Below the pieces are notes generated by a model. That model had not been told where the DNA came from and searched no databases. It saw only the letters and a program-made list of their open reading frames with translations. A program made the translations under genes and the position numbers. 20,778 bases of DNA from CAYNFT01 sp964396535. Its GTDB lineage: Bacteria; Chloroflexota; Dehalococcoidia; Dehalococcoidales; UBA2162. Below, piece by piece: positions 1 to 7,222 of this stretch. Each line of letters starts with the position of its first letter. The first letter of the stretch is position 1. The stretch lies in NCBI GenBank assembly GCA_964396535.1, contig CAYNFT010000029.1, positions 1 through 20,778 on the forward strand, in the 5' to 3' direction.

Positions 1-1985
1 TTGACTACAGCCAGAGGAAAACCATCTCGCAGCTTGCAGAAGGGAATGAAGAGACTATTGTGGCTAATGTATGGCAGGCTCAGGAGACCAGGCTTGGCGG
101 CAGACGGAGCACCGAGGCTATTGTCGGTGATGAGACAGGCAATGTCAGGGTGGTATGGTTTAACAATCCATATCTGGCTAAGAAACTGGTCACCAATACC
201 CGGCTGGTTATCAGCGGCAGGGTGAGTTTATATAAAGGACGACATGTCTTCGAGTCTCCGGAGTGGGAGCTGGTTGAAGACAAAGAGTTGATTCATGTCG
301 GGCGCCTGGTTCCTCTCTACTCTCTCACTCAGGGATTGCATCCCCGTCAGGTAAGAAAACTGATGAAGGATGTTGTCGACCAGTGGGCGTGGCAGGTGGA
401 GGATTTTCTGCCGTCAGAGTTAAGGGAGAGGCAGAAACTGCTGGAGCTACCTCAGGCTATAAGCCAGGCACACTTCCCTGACGATGAGGTATTGAAGGAC
501 AGGGCAAGGGTTCGCCTGGCTTTTGACGAGCTTTTACTTCTTCAATTAGGTGTGCTGAGTAAAAAGCGTGACTGGCAAGAAGGTCAGCCGGGTAGCCCTA
601 TCGGTACCAATACACCGGTGCTGGAAGCCTTCTTAAAATCTTTACCCTTTGAACTAACCCCGGCTCAACACAGAGCACTCAGGGAGATACTGGATGATTT
701 GGAGAGACCGCGAGCGATGTCCCGATTGCTACAGGGGGAGGTGGGGAGCGGTAAGACGGTAGTAGCTACCGCCGCCCTGCTTATGGCGGCGGCTAACGGC
801 TATCAGGGAGCATTTATGGCGCCCACTGAAATCCTTGCCGAGCAGCATTTTTCTACTATCTGCCAGCTTCTATCCAGAGCCGGAAACGTGGAAGAGCAAG
901 AGGATTATCTGCGTACCTATTCCGGCTTATTATCCCGCCCCCTTACTGTGGCGCTGCTCATTGGCGCTATAACCCAGGCGAGAAAACGGGAACTCCAGCA
1001 GCGTATTCTGGATGGAGATATAGACGTCATCATTGGCACGCATGCCCTTATCCAGCGAGAAGTGGAGTTCTACAAACTGGGCTTAGCCGTGATAGATGAG
1101 CAGCACCGGTTCGGGGTCGAGCAGCGCTCGGCCCTGCGGCAAAAAGGGTTTAACCCTCATGTAACAGTGATGACGGCGACACCAATACCGAGAACTCTAG
1201 CCCTGACCTTATATGGCGACCTTGACCTCTCGGTTATCGACCAGCTTCCGCCGGGAAGACAGGCAGTAAAGACGAAGTGGCTCAAGCCAGCACAAAGAGC
1301 GAGCGCCTATGCTTTTGTGCGTCGTCAGGTTGCCGCTGGTAATCAGGCATTTATTATCTGTCCCTTAATCGAGGAATCGGAGGCTATTCAGGCAAGGGCA
1401 GCTACTATTGAGTATGAGCGCTTGTCTAAAGAGGTCTTTCCTGAGCTAAGGTTAGGCTTGCTTCACGGGCGCATATCGGCGGCGGACAAAGAAAAGGTAA
1501 TGCGCCGCTTTCACTCCGGGGAGCTAAATATTCTGGTAGCCACTCCGGTGGTGGAGGTTGGTATAGATGTGCCCAATGCCACCGTGATGCTGGTCGAGAG
1601 TGCCGATAGATTTGGACTCTCACAACTGCACCAGTTCCGGGGCAGGGTAGGAAGGGGACCGGAGCAGAGCTACTGCATGCTGCTGGCGGAAAATCCTTCA
1701 CAGGTGGCGCGGGAGCGCCTGGACATAATAGAGAATGTCCAGGACGGCTTCCAGCTAGCTGAAGAGGACCTCAAGCTGCGGGGTCCGGGAGAGTTCTTCG
1801 GCACCCGGCAGAGCGGCTTGCCCGACCTGCGCATGGCCAAGCTCTCCGACGTCGGACTGCTGGAAGTGGCCCGCAGTGAGGCAATAAGACTCTTCGAGAA
1901 AGACAAAAACCTGCAAAAACCCGAACACAAACCCCTCGCTAAAGAGCTCGCCCGCATCTGGCCCGAAGCCGGCGAGTGGAGCTAG
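1..1985 (+). CDS. recG: ATP-dependent DNA helicase RecG (5' partial)
   Basis: RecG is a superfamily 2 helicase that remodels stalled replication forks and Holliday junctions. The reading frame is open from base 3 with no start inside the window, so the N-terminus is cut off by the window edge; about 660 residues are visible. The first ~100 visible residues match the OB-fold wedge domain. Walker A (GEVGSGKT) is encoded at 735-758 and the DEQH box at 1095-1106. Further helicase motifs follow: TATPIPRTLAL, LLHGRISAADKEKVM, ATPVVEVGIDVPNATVM and QFRGRVGRG. A stretch of about 30 residues between the first motifs (around 870-960) is longer than in E. coli RecG. The gene ends with TAG at 1983-1985, 9 bases before the next gene. 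Internal ATG codons, such as the one at 60, are not the true start because the conserved frame continues upstream of them. Confidence 0.97.
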   Translation, partial: DYSQRKTISQLAEGNEETIVANVWQAQETRLGGRRSTEAIVGDETGNVRVVWFNNPYLAKKLVTNTRLVISGRVSLYKGRHVFESPEWELVEDKELIHVGRLVPLYSLTQGLHPRQVRKLMKDVVDQWAWQVEDFLPSELRERQKLLELPQAISQAHFPDDEVLKDRARVRLAFDELLLLQLGVLSKKRDWQEGQPGSPIGTNTPVLEAFLKSLPFELTPAQHRALREILDDLERPRAMSRLLQGEVGSGKTVVATAALLMAAANGYQGAFMAPTEILAEQHFSTICQLLSRAGNVEEQEDYLRTYSGLLSRPLTVALLIGAITQARKRELQQRILDGDIDVIIGTHALIQREVEFYKLGLAVIDEQHRFGVEQRSALRQKGFNPHVTVMTATPIPRTLALTLYGDLDLSVIDQLPPGRQAVKTKWLKPAQRASAYAFVRRQVAAGNQAFIICPLIEESEAIQARAATIEYERLSKEVFPELRLGLLHGRISAADKEKVMRRFHSGELNILVATPVVEVGIDVPNATVMLVESADRFGLSQLHQFRGRVGRGPEQSYCMLLAENPSQVARERLDIIENVQDGFQLAEEDLKLRGPGEFFGTRQSGLPDLRMAKLSDVGLLEVARSEAIRLFEKDKNLQKPEHKPLAKELARIWPEAGEWS

Positions 1986-1994
1986 GGGATAAGA

Positions 1995-2705
1995 ATGTTG
2001 AATAATGCTCTCAAAATTGGACTGCTAATAATAATCATTCTCTATTTCCTAACACTCCCCATCATAGTAATATCGCTGTGGAATGTTCCTTTCGCTCAAA
2101 ACTTGTTTCCATTTCTAGAAATTTCCGAAGAGTTTTCCTCAAAAATAATCGCTGGTTTTACTGCCGTATTAGCGTGGGCTACAATACTGCTTGCATTTTT
2201 TACCTTTAGAACAATAGAAAATAGCAGCAATCGGGATAAAATAAATAGAAACGAACGTTTGCTGAATGAGGTCATCCAGTGGGCAATCAGTGTTTCGAGG
2301 CTATATTCAGACTTATTCTCTTGGACAGAGTTTGTAAGAATTGGAATTCCAGAGATTCTAAATAGAAATTTAAATGACTTACATTCTGACATAGAGAATT
2401 TACTAGATAACGGTAAATATATTAGCAAAATTGCACTCGTAGCTGGACAATCTGTGGGCGAAGATACTGAAAAGCTATGTGTTGAGTTAAATAAGATAGC
2501 ACATCTTTTGGAGCAAGTAGGGATGTATAACGACATAGATGGAAGTGGGGAAACCTTTATTACCAGTTTAGATAATAATGGGAAAGATTCGGGTGGGAGC
2601 CGAGATACCGTTGAAAGACATCTTAAAGAACTTGGGTCATTATGTAATTTAATCATTGATAATGTGGCAGAGGCTAAGCTAGCTCTTCTAGGTAAACAAG
2701 AATAA
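1995..2705 (+). CDS. Two-helix membrane protein of unknown function, AT-rich
   Basis: I do not recognise a named family. The 236-residue product has two strong hydrophobic segments, at about residues 7-29 and 51-72. A polar, probably helical cytoplasmic region of about 160 residues follows, opening with a charged stretch (RDKINRNERLL). The start is ATG, preceded by a weak purine stretch (AGGGGATAAGA) that overlaps the recG stop, so it is probably co-transcribed with recG. It is followed by a clear Rho-independent terminator at 2766-2790. Its base composition and codon use are clearly more AT-rich than recG or argS, which suggests a late insertion behind recG. A 186-residue frame exists on the opposite strand at 2096-2656, but the plus-strand frame has the helices, the ribosome site and the terminator. 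Expression is likely; the function is unknown. Confidence 0.75.
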   Translation: MLNNALKIGLLIIIILYFLTLPIIVISLWNVPFAQNLFPFLEISEEFSSKIIAGFTAVLAWATILLAFFTFRTIENSSNRDKINRNERLLNEVIQWAISVSRLYSDLFSWTEFVRIGIPEILNRNLNDLHSDIENLLDNGKYISKIALVAGQSVGEDTEKLCVELNKIAHLLEQVGMYNDIDGSGETFITSLDNNGKDSGGSRDTVERHLKELGSLCNLIIDNVAEAKLALLGKQE

Positions 2706-2765
2706 AGATGTCTATTGGTTTATATAACCGAGGCCAAAATCTACCAAAAACGAATCGGTACGTTT

Positions 2766-2790
2766 AAGAGGGGCTTTGCCCCTCTTTTTT
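2766..2790 (+). terminator. Rho-independent terminator after recG and the membrane protein
   Basis: There is a perfect 9-bp stem (AAGAGGGGC with GCCCCTCTT) with a TTT loop, and the right arm runs into a T tract ending at 2790. It also forms the first hairpin of composite repeat copy 1. Confidence 0.8.
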
Positions 2791-2846
2791 ATTATCTCCC
2801 CCTCTCCTTTCTAAGGAGAGGGGGATTAAGGGGGTGAGGTTTTATA
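2766..2846 (+). repeat. Composite double-hairpin intergenic element, copy 1
   Basis: Hairpin A is at 2766-2786 (9-bp perfect stem, 3-base loop). An 11-base AT-rich spacer follows. Hairpin B is at 2798-2824, with a 12-bp perfect stem (CCCCCTCTCCTT with AAGGAGAGGGGG) and TCT loop. A tail of the type ATTAAGGGGGTGAGGTT then runs from 2825. Similar elements lie at 5781-5856 (inverted), 6020-6098 and 7987-8065. Confidence 0.85.
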
Positions 2847-2873
2847 AATAATCTCAAATTGCCCTTCTTAATC

Positions 2874-2889
2874 AGCTTTGTGGTATAAT
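2874..2889 (+). promoter_or_regulatory. Extended -10 promoter for hicB
   Basis: TATAAT at 2884-2889 is preceded by TGG (extended -10), inside AGCTTTGTGGTATAAT. The best -35 candidate is TTGCCC at 2859-2864 with a long 19-base spacer, so the extended -10 probably does most of the work. The same 16-base string, with one change, precedes argS. Confidence 0.65.
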
Positions 2890-2922
2890 CTGAGCGTAAA
2901 GGTGGTTTGTAAGGAGGGAATC

Positions 2923-3147
2923 ATGGGGAGGAAGTTTCGAGTAATTCTTGACCCCAATGAATCGGGCGGATATACAGTGACGGTTCCACTATTGCCTGGG
3001 TGCATCAGTGAAGGAGATACCAGAGCCGAAGCCCTAGCTAACATTAAGGAAGCTATAGAGCTTTATATTGAAAGCCTTCAGGCTGATGGCGAGCCTATTC
3101 CTGCTGAAGAAGCTGTTGAGGAGGTTGTGGTAGAGGTCACAGCGTGA
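2923..3147 (+). CDS. hicB: HicB-family antitoxin, short form
   Basis: HicB antitoxins bind and block HicA, an mRNA-cleaving toxin. The 74-residue product has the typical partial RNase-H fold pattern: a first strand (FRVILDPNESGGYTVTVP), the LPGC-SEGDT turn, the helix EALANIKEAIELYIE, and an acidic C-terminal tail. I chose ATG 2923 because AAGGAGG at 2911-2917 sits 5 bases upstream and the family starts here; an upstream extension to 2878 would run through the promoter. It has no C-terminal DNA-binding domain (ribbon-helix-helix or HTH), so it probably cannot autoregulate on its own. Its TGA stop overlaps the GTG start of hicA, showing translational coupling and antitoxin-first order. It also shows that TGA is used as a stop here. 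Confidence 0.88.
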   Translation: MGRKFRVILDPNESGGYTVTVPLLPGCISEGDTRAEALANIKEAIELYIESLQADGEPIPAEEAVEEVVVEVTA

Positions 3148-3365
3148 GGCTGCCACGCATCAGTGGTAAGCGGACTGTAGAAGCCCTTCTACAAGCCGGT
3201 TTCATAGTCCATCGTATTCGGGGAAGCCACTATATCCTTAAACATCCCGAGACAGGTCGGAGGGTAACAGTCCCTTACCAGCGGTGAGAGCTTGCTTTGA
3301 AGACCCTGCACTCAATATTAAAGCAGGCAGCAATAAGCACTGAAGAATTCTCCAAACTGCTGTAG
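3144..3365 (+). pseudogene. hicA: HicA (YcfA-like) toxin with in-frame TGA
   Basis: HicA is a small mRNA interferase with a double-stranded-RNA-binding fold. The frame starts at GTG 3144, overlapping the hicB stop, with AGAGGT at 3132-3137 as ribosome site. It reads RLPRISGKRTVEALLQAGF, then RIRGSHYILKHPETGRR and VTVPYQR, matching the HicA family including the active-site histidine of the GSH motif (codon 29). At codon 48 (3285-3287) TGA appears where the family has glycine (HRGEL, GGA). The same frame then continues with good HicA sequence, ELALKTLHSILKQA and STEEF, to TAG at 3363-3365. The intact protein would be about 73 residues; the truncated one is 47 and lacks the C-terminal helix. This is most likely an inactivating point mutation. 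A sequencing error or stop readthrough is possible. Confidence 0.85.
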
Positions 3366-3423
3366 AATAGAAAACTTTCCCCCCCGCTCTAGATAGCTAA
3401 GGCACAAGTTACCTGCTCTACAT

Positions 3424-3439
3424 AGCTTTGTGCTATAAT
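3424..3439 (+). promoter_or_regulatory. Extended -10 promoter for argS
   Basis: TATAAT at 3434-3439 is preceded by TGC (extended -10), within AGCTTTGTGCTATAAT. This is nearly identical to the hicB promoter 550 bases upstream. The -35 is poor (TTACCT at 3409-3414, 19-base spacer). It leaves a short leader before the argS start. Confidence 0.65.
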
Positions 3440-3464
3440 TTCAGGGTTAAGACTTTTCAGGAAT

Positions 3465-5156
3465 TTGGGTCAGAGGTCAATTAAAACGAGCGTACTGGAA
3501 GTCAGGAAAAAACTGGCGGAGCTGTTAACGCAGGCAGCAAACAAAGCCCGGGAGTCGGGCAGGCTGCCTTCGATGGCTTTGCCCGAAGCCTACATAGAGC
3601 ATCCTCAGAACCCTGAGCACGGAGACTACGCCTCGGGTTTTCCGTTAAAACTGGCCCGGGCAGCCGGAGCCAGGCCAATGACTATTGCCGAAGATTTAAT
3701 CGGGCTTATGGTTCCCGGTCCCGAGATTGAAAGTATTGTTGCCGCACCTCCAGGATTCATAAATTTCACCCTTAAGAGCGACTGGCTGGTCAAACAAGTA
3801 GATTCAATCCTGTCAGATGGAGATAGCTACGGCAGTATTGACATCGGTCAGGGCAGCCGGGTGCAGGTGGAATTTGTTAGCATAAATCCCACTGGTCCAC
3901 TACACGTCGGGCACGGGCGGGGGGCTGTTCTGGGCAGCACCCTGGCTAACGTGCTGGCGGCTGCTGGCTATAATGTTGAAAAGGAGTATTACTTCAACGA
4001 TGCCGGCAGTCAGATGGATGCTTTCAATCGCTCGCTCTATGTTCGCTATCTACAGTGTCTCGATACCGAAGCAGAGATGCCCTCCGACGGCTACCTCGGC
4101 AACTATATGGTTGACCTGGCTAAAGAGATTATTGCTGAAGAGGGAGACAGGTTTCTTACCATACCAGAGTCCGAAGCGATAGCAAAGATAGGTAAGCTCG
4201 GGCTCGACAGGTTGATAAAGCAAATAAAGGAAGAGCTTCAAATGCTTGGGGTTGACTTCGATGTCTGGTTTACGGAACAGAGCCTCTACGATAACGGCCA
4301 GTATGACACCGTGATGTCGTTTCTACGCAAAGAAGGATATATCGCCGAGAAAGAGGGTGCCGTCTGGTTCGTATCAACTGCTCTCGGCGAGGACAAAGAC
4401 AATGTTGTTATACGCAGCGATGGTTCACCCACCTACTTCGCTACCGATATCGCCTATCACTATAACAAGTTCCTTGAGCGCAAGTTTGACAGGGTAATAA
4501 ACATCTGGGGAGCCGACCACCAGGGACATGTTCCCCGGCTGAAGGCAGCTGTTGGTGCTCTGGGCATTGACCCTGAACGACTTGAATTGATAATACACCA
4601 GATGGTCACCTTGCGTCGTGGTGGTGAGATGGTTCGTGTCTCCAAACGCAGCGGTGATATTATTACCTTGCTTGAGGTGGTGGATGAGGTGGGAAGCGAT
4701 GCCTGCCGATTCTTCTTTTTATCCCGCTCTGCCAGCAGCCAGATGGACTTTGACCTTGAGTTAGCCAAGAAAGAGTCAGCGGATAACCCTGTCTACTATG
4801 TTCAGTATGCCCACGCCCGTATTGCCAGCATCCTTCGCCTGGCTGAGCAGAGGGAGATTGGTTATAGTGATGGAGATGTTTCCCTGATAACTACCGAACC
4901 TGAGTTAATCTTGGTACGCAAGCTGCTTCTCCTGCCTGAGCTTATTGAGACGGTAGCCCGTACTCTGGAACCCCACCATCTCACCTATTACGCCCAGGAT
5001 TTAGCCACCGTATTCCACAGCTTTTACAAGCAGTGCCGCGTCGTTTCGAAGAATGAAGCCTTGACCAAAGCCAGATTAAAGCTGGTGGAGGCAGCCAAGA
5101 TTGTTCTGGCGAAAACTCTTCACCTCATGGGGATGACAGCGCCGGATAGAATGTAA
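3465..5156 (+). CDS. argS: Arginyl-tRNA synthetase
   Basis: A class I cytoplasmic aminoacyl-tRNA synthetase that charges tRNA-Arg. Its 563 residues are normal for the family. The N-terminal additive domain (about residues 1-110) is followed by the catalytic domain with the HIGH-type motif PLHVGHGRGA (H147, H150) and the ArgRS form of the KMSKS loop, MVRVSKRSG, around residues 389-397. The C-terminal anticodon-binding domain contains HHLTYYAQDLATVFHSFYKQC and ends with the family-typical LGMTAPDRM. The start is uncertain. No ATG is near, so TTG 3465 is chosen; it lies about 25 bases after the -10 box with only a weak, closely spaced AGGA. The gene ends 14 bases before the convergent stop of the next gene. 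Confidence 0.95.
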   Translation: MGQRSIKTSVLEVRKKLAELLTQAANKARESGRLPSMALPEAYIEHPQNPEHGDYASGFPLKLARAAGARPMTIAEDLIGLMVPGPEIESIVAAPPGFINFTLKSDWLVKQVDSILSDGDSYGSIDIGQGSRVQVEFVSINPTGPLHVGHGRGAVLGSTLANVLAAAGYNVEKEYYFNDAGSQMDAFNRSLYVRYLQCLDTEAEMPSDGYLGNYMVDLAKEIIAEEGDRFLTIPESEAIAKIGKLGLDRLIKQIKEELQMLGVDFDVWFTEQSLYDNGQYDTVMSFLRKEGYIAEKEGAVWFVSTALGEDKDNVVIRSDGSPTYFATDIAYHYNKFLERKFDRVINIWGADHQGHVPRLKAAVGALGIDPERLELIIHQMVTLRRGGEMVRVSKRSGDIITLLEVVDEVGSDACRFFFLSRSASSQMDFDLELAKKESADNPVYYVQYAHARIASILRLAEQREIGYSDGDVSLITTEPELILVRKLLLLPELIETVARTLEPHHLTYYAQDLATVFHSFYKQCRVVSKNEALTKARLKLVEAAKIVLAKTLHLMGMTAPDRM

Positions 5157-5170
5157 AGGATATCAACTAC

Positions 5171-5698
5171 CTAGAGTCCTTCGCGTTTGTATTTTTGTGC
5201 CCATTCTTTATAGATCTCTGGGCTATTATTGGTCCACCAAAGCTGCTCTTCGCTAACTTCACCCTTAATCTCTCCGGGAACACCGGCAACAAATGACTTA
5301 TCAGGGATTATCATTTTTTCTTTAACCACACAACCGGCAGCAATTATTGAATAATCGCCAATCTCAACGTCATGAAGGATAGTAGCCATTATACTTACCA
5401 TAGCATTGTTTCCGATTCTACGGCCATTAGAAATAGCACCATGCCCGATGATTACATTATCTCCGATAGTAACATCAGTAATGCAGGGTAAGGCTGGTGA
5501 CCCGGAATGGATAACACAGTTATCTTCAACAACGACATTCTTGCCGATTGTTATCTTGCCCATATCACCCCTGATTACTGCTCCAGGCCACACGCTGGAG
5601 TTTTCACCAATCTCTACATCACCGATAACATAAGCTGCTTCGCTGATAAAGGCTGATTCAGCTATTTTAGGTGTCTTACCGTTAAAACTTCTGATCAT
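5171..5698 (-). CDS. Gamma-carbonic-anhydrase-type beta-helix protein (missing a zinc His)
   Basis: This belongs to the left-handed beta-helix family of gamma carbonic anhydrases and their relatives (YrdA/PaaY type), which are soluble trimers. The 175 residues are made of hexapeptide repeats (IGDVEIGENSSVWPGAVIRGD, IGDNVIIGHGAI and so on) followed by a C-terminal helix (EEQLWWTNNSPEIYKEWAQKY). The usual zinc ligands are three histidines. H64 (VIHSG) and H86 (GHGA) are present, but the third position, normally H in GHxxxxHG, is N91 (GHGAISNG). The usual following GMGA is also altered to SIMA. Carbonic anhydrase activity is therefore doubtful; a changed metal site or a transferase or scaffold role is possible. 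GGGAGG lies 5 bases before ATG 5698. Transcribed alone, convergent with argS. Confidence 0.88.
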   Translation of the reverse strand: MIRSFNGKTPKIAESAFISEAAYVIGDVEIGENSSVWPGAVIRGDMGKITIGKNVVVEDNCVIHSGSPALPCITDVTIGDNVIIGHGAISNGRRIGNNAMVSIMATILHDVEIGDYSIIAAGCVVKEKMIIPDKSFVAGVPGEIKGEVSEEQLWWTNNSPEIYKEWAQKYKREGL

Positions 5699-5780
5699 TT
5701 ATACCTCCCAGACTCACTATATTACCAGCTAGCCTCGCATATGGTCAAACGAGGGTTGAGGTTATTGAGCTTTTGTTTAT

Positions 5781-5856
5781 TAACCTCACCCCCTGTATCC
5801 CCCTCTCCTAGAAGGAGAGGGGGAAGAAAATTTGAAAGAGGGGCGAAGCCCCTCTT
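5781..5856 (-). repeat. Composite double-hairpin element, copy 2 (inverted)
   Basis: Reading on the minus strand: hairpin A is at 5856-5836 (9-bp perfect stem, 3-base loop), followed by a 12-base spacer. Hairpin B is at 5823-5799 (11-bp perfect stem, CCCCCTCTCCT on the plus strand, loop AGA), then the tail ATACAGGGGGTGAGGTTA at 5798-5781. The order and spacing match copy 1. Confidence 0.85.
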
Positions 5857-5980
5857 AAACGCCCTTTATTAAAAAGTATTTATTCAAAGGAAGGGGGAAA
5901 TTATAATTTCCGAGCAATCTGATGTCACTTCGTGCTTCCCTCTTCTCCGTTTAAGTAGTGAATGTAAGGGGAGAGTTAAA

Positions 5981-5997
5981 GAGAGGCGAAGCCTCTC
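5981..5997. repeat. Isolated short hairpin related to hairpin A
   Basis: A 7-bp perfect stem (GAGAGGC with GCCTCTC) has a GAA loop, the same loop as in copies 2 and 3. It looks like a half copy of the composite element without hairpin B. Confidence 0.6.
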
Positions 5998-6019
5998 AAA
6001 CAAAAGAAAATGGGAGTTA

Positions 6020-6098
6020 AAGAGGGGTGAAACCCCTCTTATAAAAAACCCTTCCCCTTCCCCTTTCTAAGGGGAAGGGGATAAAGGGGATAGGGTTA
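6020..6098 (+). repeat. Composite double-hairpin element, copy 3
   Basis: Hairpin A is at 6020-6040 (AAGAGGGGT with ACCCCTCTT, loop GAA). A 13-base spacer follows. Hairpin B is at 6054-6080 (CCCCTTCCCCTT with AAGGGGAAGGGG, 12-bp perfect, loop TCT). The tail ATAAAGGGGATAGGGTTATA begins at 6081. Relative to copy 1, hairpin B has changed on both arms together, so pairing is kept. Confidence 0.85.
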
Positions 6099-6147
6099 TA
6101 TAGAAATTAAAGGGGTAAGGTTGATAAGCAATCGGGTTGAGCTTATC

Positions 6148-6176
6148 TTGTCGTCAGGCACCCTTTATGTTACACT
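6148..6176 (+). promoter_or_regulatory. Possible promoter for trpS
   Basis: TTGTCG at 6148-6153, a 17-base spacer and TACACT at 6171-6176 with an extended TGT before it. It would give a very short leader before the GGAGGAG ribosome site at 6184-6190. Confidence 0.45.
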
Positions 6177-6199
6177 GCTCAACGGAGGAGAATTCTTAA

Positions 6200-7174
6200 A
6201 TGAAGAGACGCGTTTTTTCCGGGGCTCGTCCTACCGGTCGACAGCACATCGGCAACTACCTTGGGGCTATACAAAATTACGTTAAACTCCAGGACGAGTA
6301 TGACTGCATATACTGTGTGGTAGATATTCACGCTCTAACCTCCATGCAGGATACAAGTGAACTGCAGTCGAACATCCATAATATAGCGCTTGACTGGCTG
6401 GCAGCCGGCATGGACCCTAAAAGGAGCATCATTTTTGTGCAGTCACATGTTCCTGAGGTGATGGAGCTGCATACCTTTCTCAGCATGGTTACTCCACTTA
6501 GCTGGTTGCTACGCGTGCCTACCTTCAAGGAGAAAGTGAAGCTTCAGCCTGAAAATGTAAACTATGGACTGGTAGGCTACCCGGTGCTGCAGACGGCCGA
6601 TATTATCCTTTATAAAGCTGAGGTGGTACCGGTCGGTGAAGACCAGCTGCCTCACCTGGAACTGGCCAGAGAGATTGTGCGGCGCTTCAATAATCAGTTC
6701 GGCGATACATTTCCTGAACCTCAAGCCAAGCTTACCTCCTTTCCCTTAATACTGGGACTGGATGGCAAGGACAAGATGGGCAAATCAAGTGACAATACCA
6801 TTGACCTAGCCCTGTCGGATAAGGAGACAGTAGAGCGGGTAATGTCGGCAGTTACTGACCCGGCTCGCCGTTACCTTAGTGACCCGGGGCATCCTGAGAT
6901 ATGTAATATCTACAAGCTTGACGAATACTTTAACCCGCTTCAACGAGAGAAGTTCGCTGAACAGTGCCGTCAGGCTGAGATTGGATGCGTTGAGCATAAG
7001 GAAATACTGGCTCAGCAGATTAACGCTACCCTGCAGCCCTTCCGCGAAAAGCGGGCTGTCCTGGCCGCTAAACCCAAATATGTCAATGATGTCCTTGCCG
7101 ATGGCGCTCAGCGAGCTAGAGTTATTGCCGGGGAGACTATCAGAGAGGTCAAGCAAAGGATGGGACTTTTTTAG
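6200..7174 (+). CDS. trpS: Tryptophanyl-tRNA synthetase
   Basis: A class I aminoacyl-tRNA synthetase that charges tRNA-Trp and works as a cytoplasmic homodimer. The 324 residues are typical of bacterial TrpRS. The HIGH-type motif is SGARPTGRQHIGNYLGA (residues 7-23) and the KMSKS-type motif is KMGKS (192-196, in DGKDKMGKSSDNT). The EDQLPHLELAREI segment between them contacts tRNA or tryptophan-AMP in the family. ATG 6200 has a good GGAGGAG at 6184-6190, 9 bases upstream. It is first in a plus-strand run with hisA and hisI; its TAG (7172-7174) lies about 45 bases before the proposed hisA start. Confidence 0.97.
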   Translation: MKRRVFSGARPTGRQHIGNYLGAIQNYVKLQDEYDCIYCVVDIHALTSMQDTSELQSNIHNIALDWLAAGMDPKRSIIFVQSHVPEVMELHTFLSMVTPLSWLLRVPTFKEKVKLQPENVNYGLVGYPVLQTADIILYKAEVVPVGEDQLPHLELAREIVRRFNNQFGDTFPEPQAKLTSFPLILGLDGKDKMGKSSDNTIDLALSDKETVERVMSAVTDPARRYLSDPGHPEICNIYKLDEYFNPLQREKFAEQCRQAEIGCVEHKEILAQQINATLQPFREKRAVLAAKPKYVNDVLADGAQRARVIAGETIREVKQRMGLF

Positions 7175-7205
7175 GGGAGGGCGCACAACAGGGCAATACT
7201 AATTT

Positions 7206-7222
7206 GTGAGGTAATTGAGATA
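7206..7222 (+). promoter_or_regulatory. hisA ribosome-binding site and ATA start codon
   Basis: GTGAGGT at 7206-7212 is followed by 7 bases and then ATA at 7220-7222, exactly where the conserved HisA N-terminus (M-EIIPSVD) puts its methionine. No ATG, GTG or TTG exists in this frame between the trpS stop and codon 69. ATT at 7214 is also possible but would be only 1-2 bases from the ribosome site. Confidence 0.6.

Larger units (their letters stand above)
5699..6199. other. 500-bp intergenic region rich in hairpin repeats
   Basis: No credible gene is present. The region holds two full composite double-hairpin elements in opposite orientation (5781-5856 and 6020-6098), an extra short hairpin (GAGAGGC/GCCTCTC, 5981-5997), and a tail-like fragment at 6106-6126. 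The trpS promoter and ribosome site are at its right end. A divergent promoter for the minus-strand beta-helix gene should lie at its left end, but I cannot fix it. Confidence 0.75.

Noticed and set aside
2096..2656. 186-residue open frame on the minus strand opposite the membrane protein gene
   Set aside because: The plus-strand frame has an upstream purine stretch, clean membrane helices and a terminator; the minus frame has none of these and is a composition shadow.
2798..2824. CRISPR-like or tandem repeat array made of the GC-rich palindromes
   Set aside because: The units are not evenly spaced with unique spacers and no cas genes are present; they are dispersed paired hairpins.
3285..3287. 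TGA read as glycine (alternative code) in hicA
   Set aside because: hicB and the DUF1385 gene both end properly at TGA, so TGA acts as a stop here; a point mutation or sequencing error is simpler.
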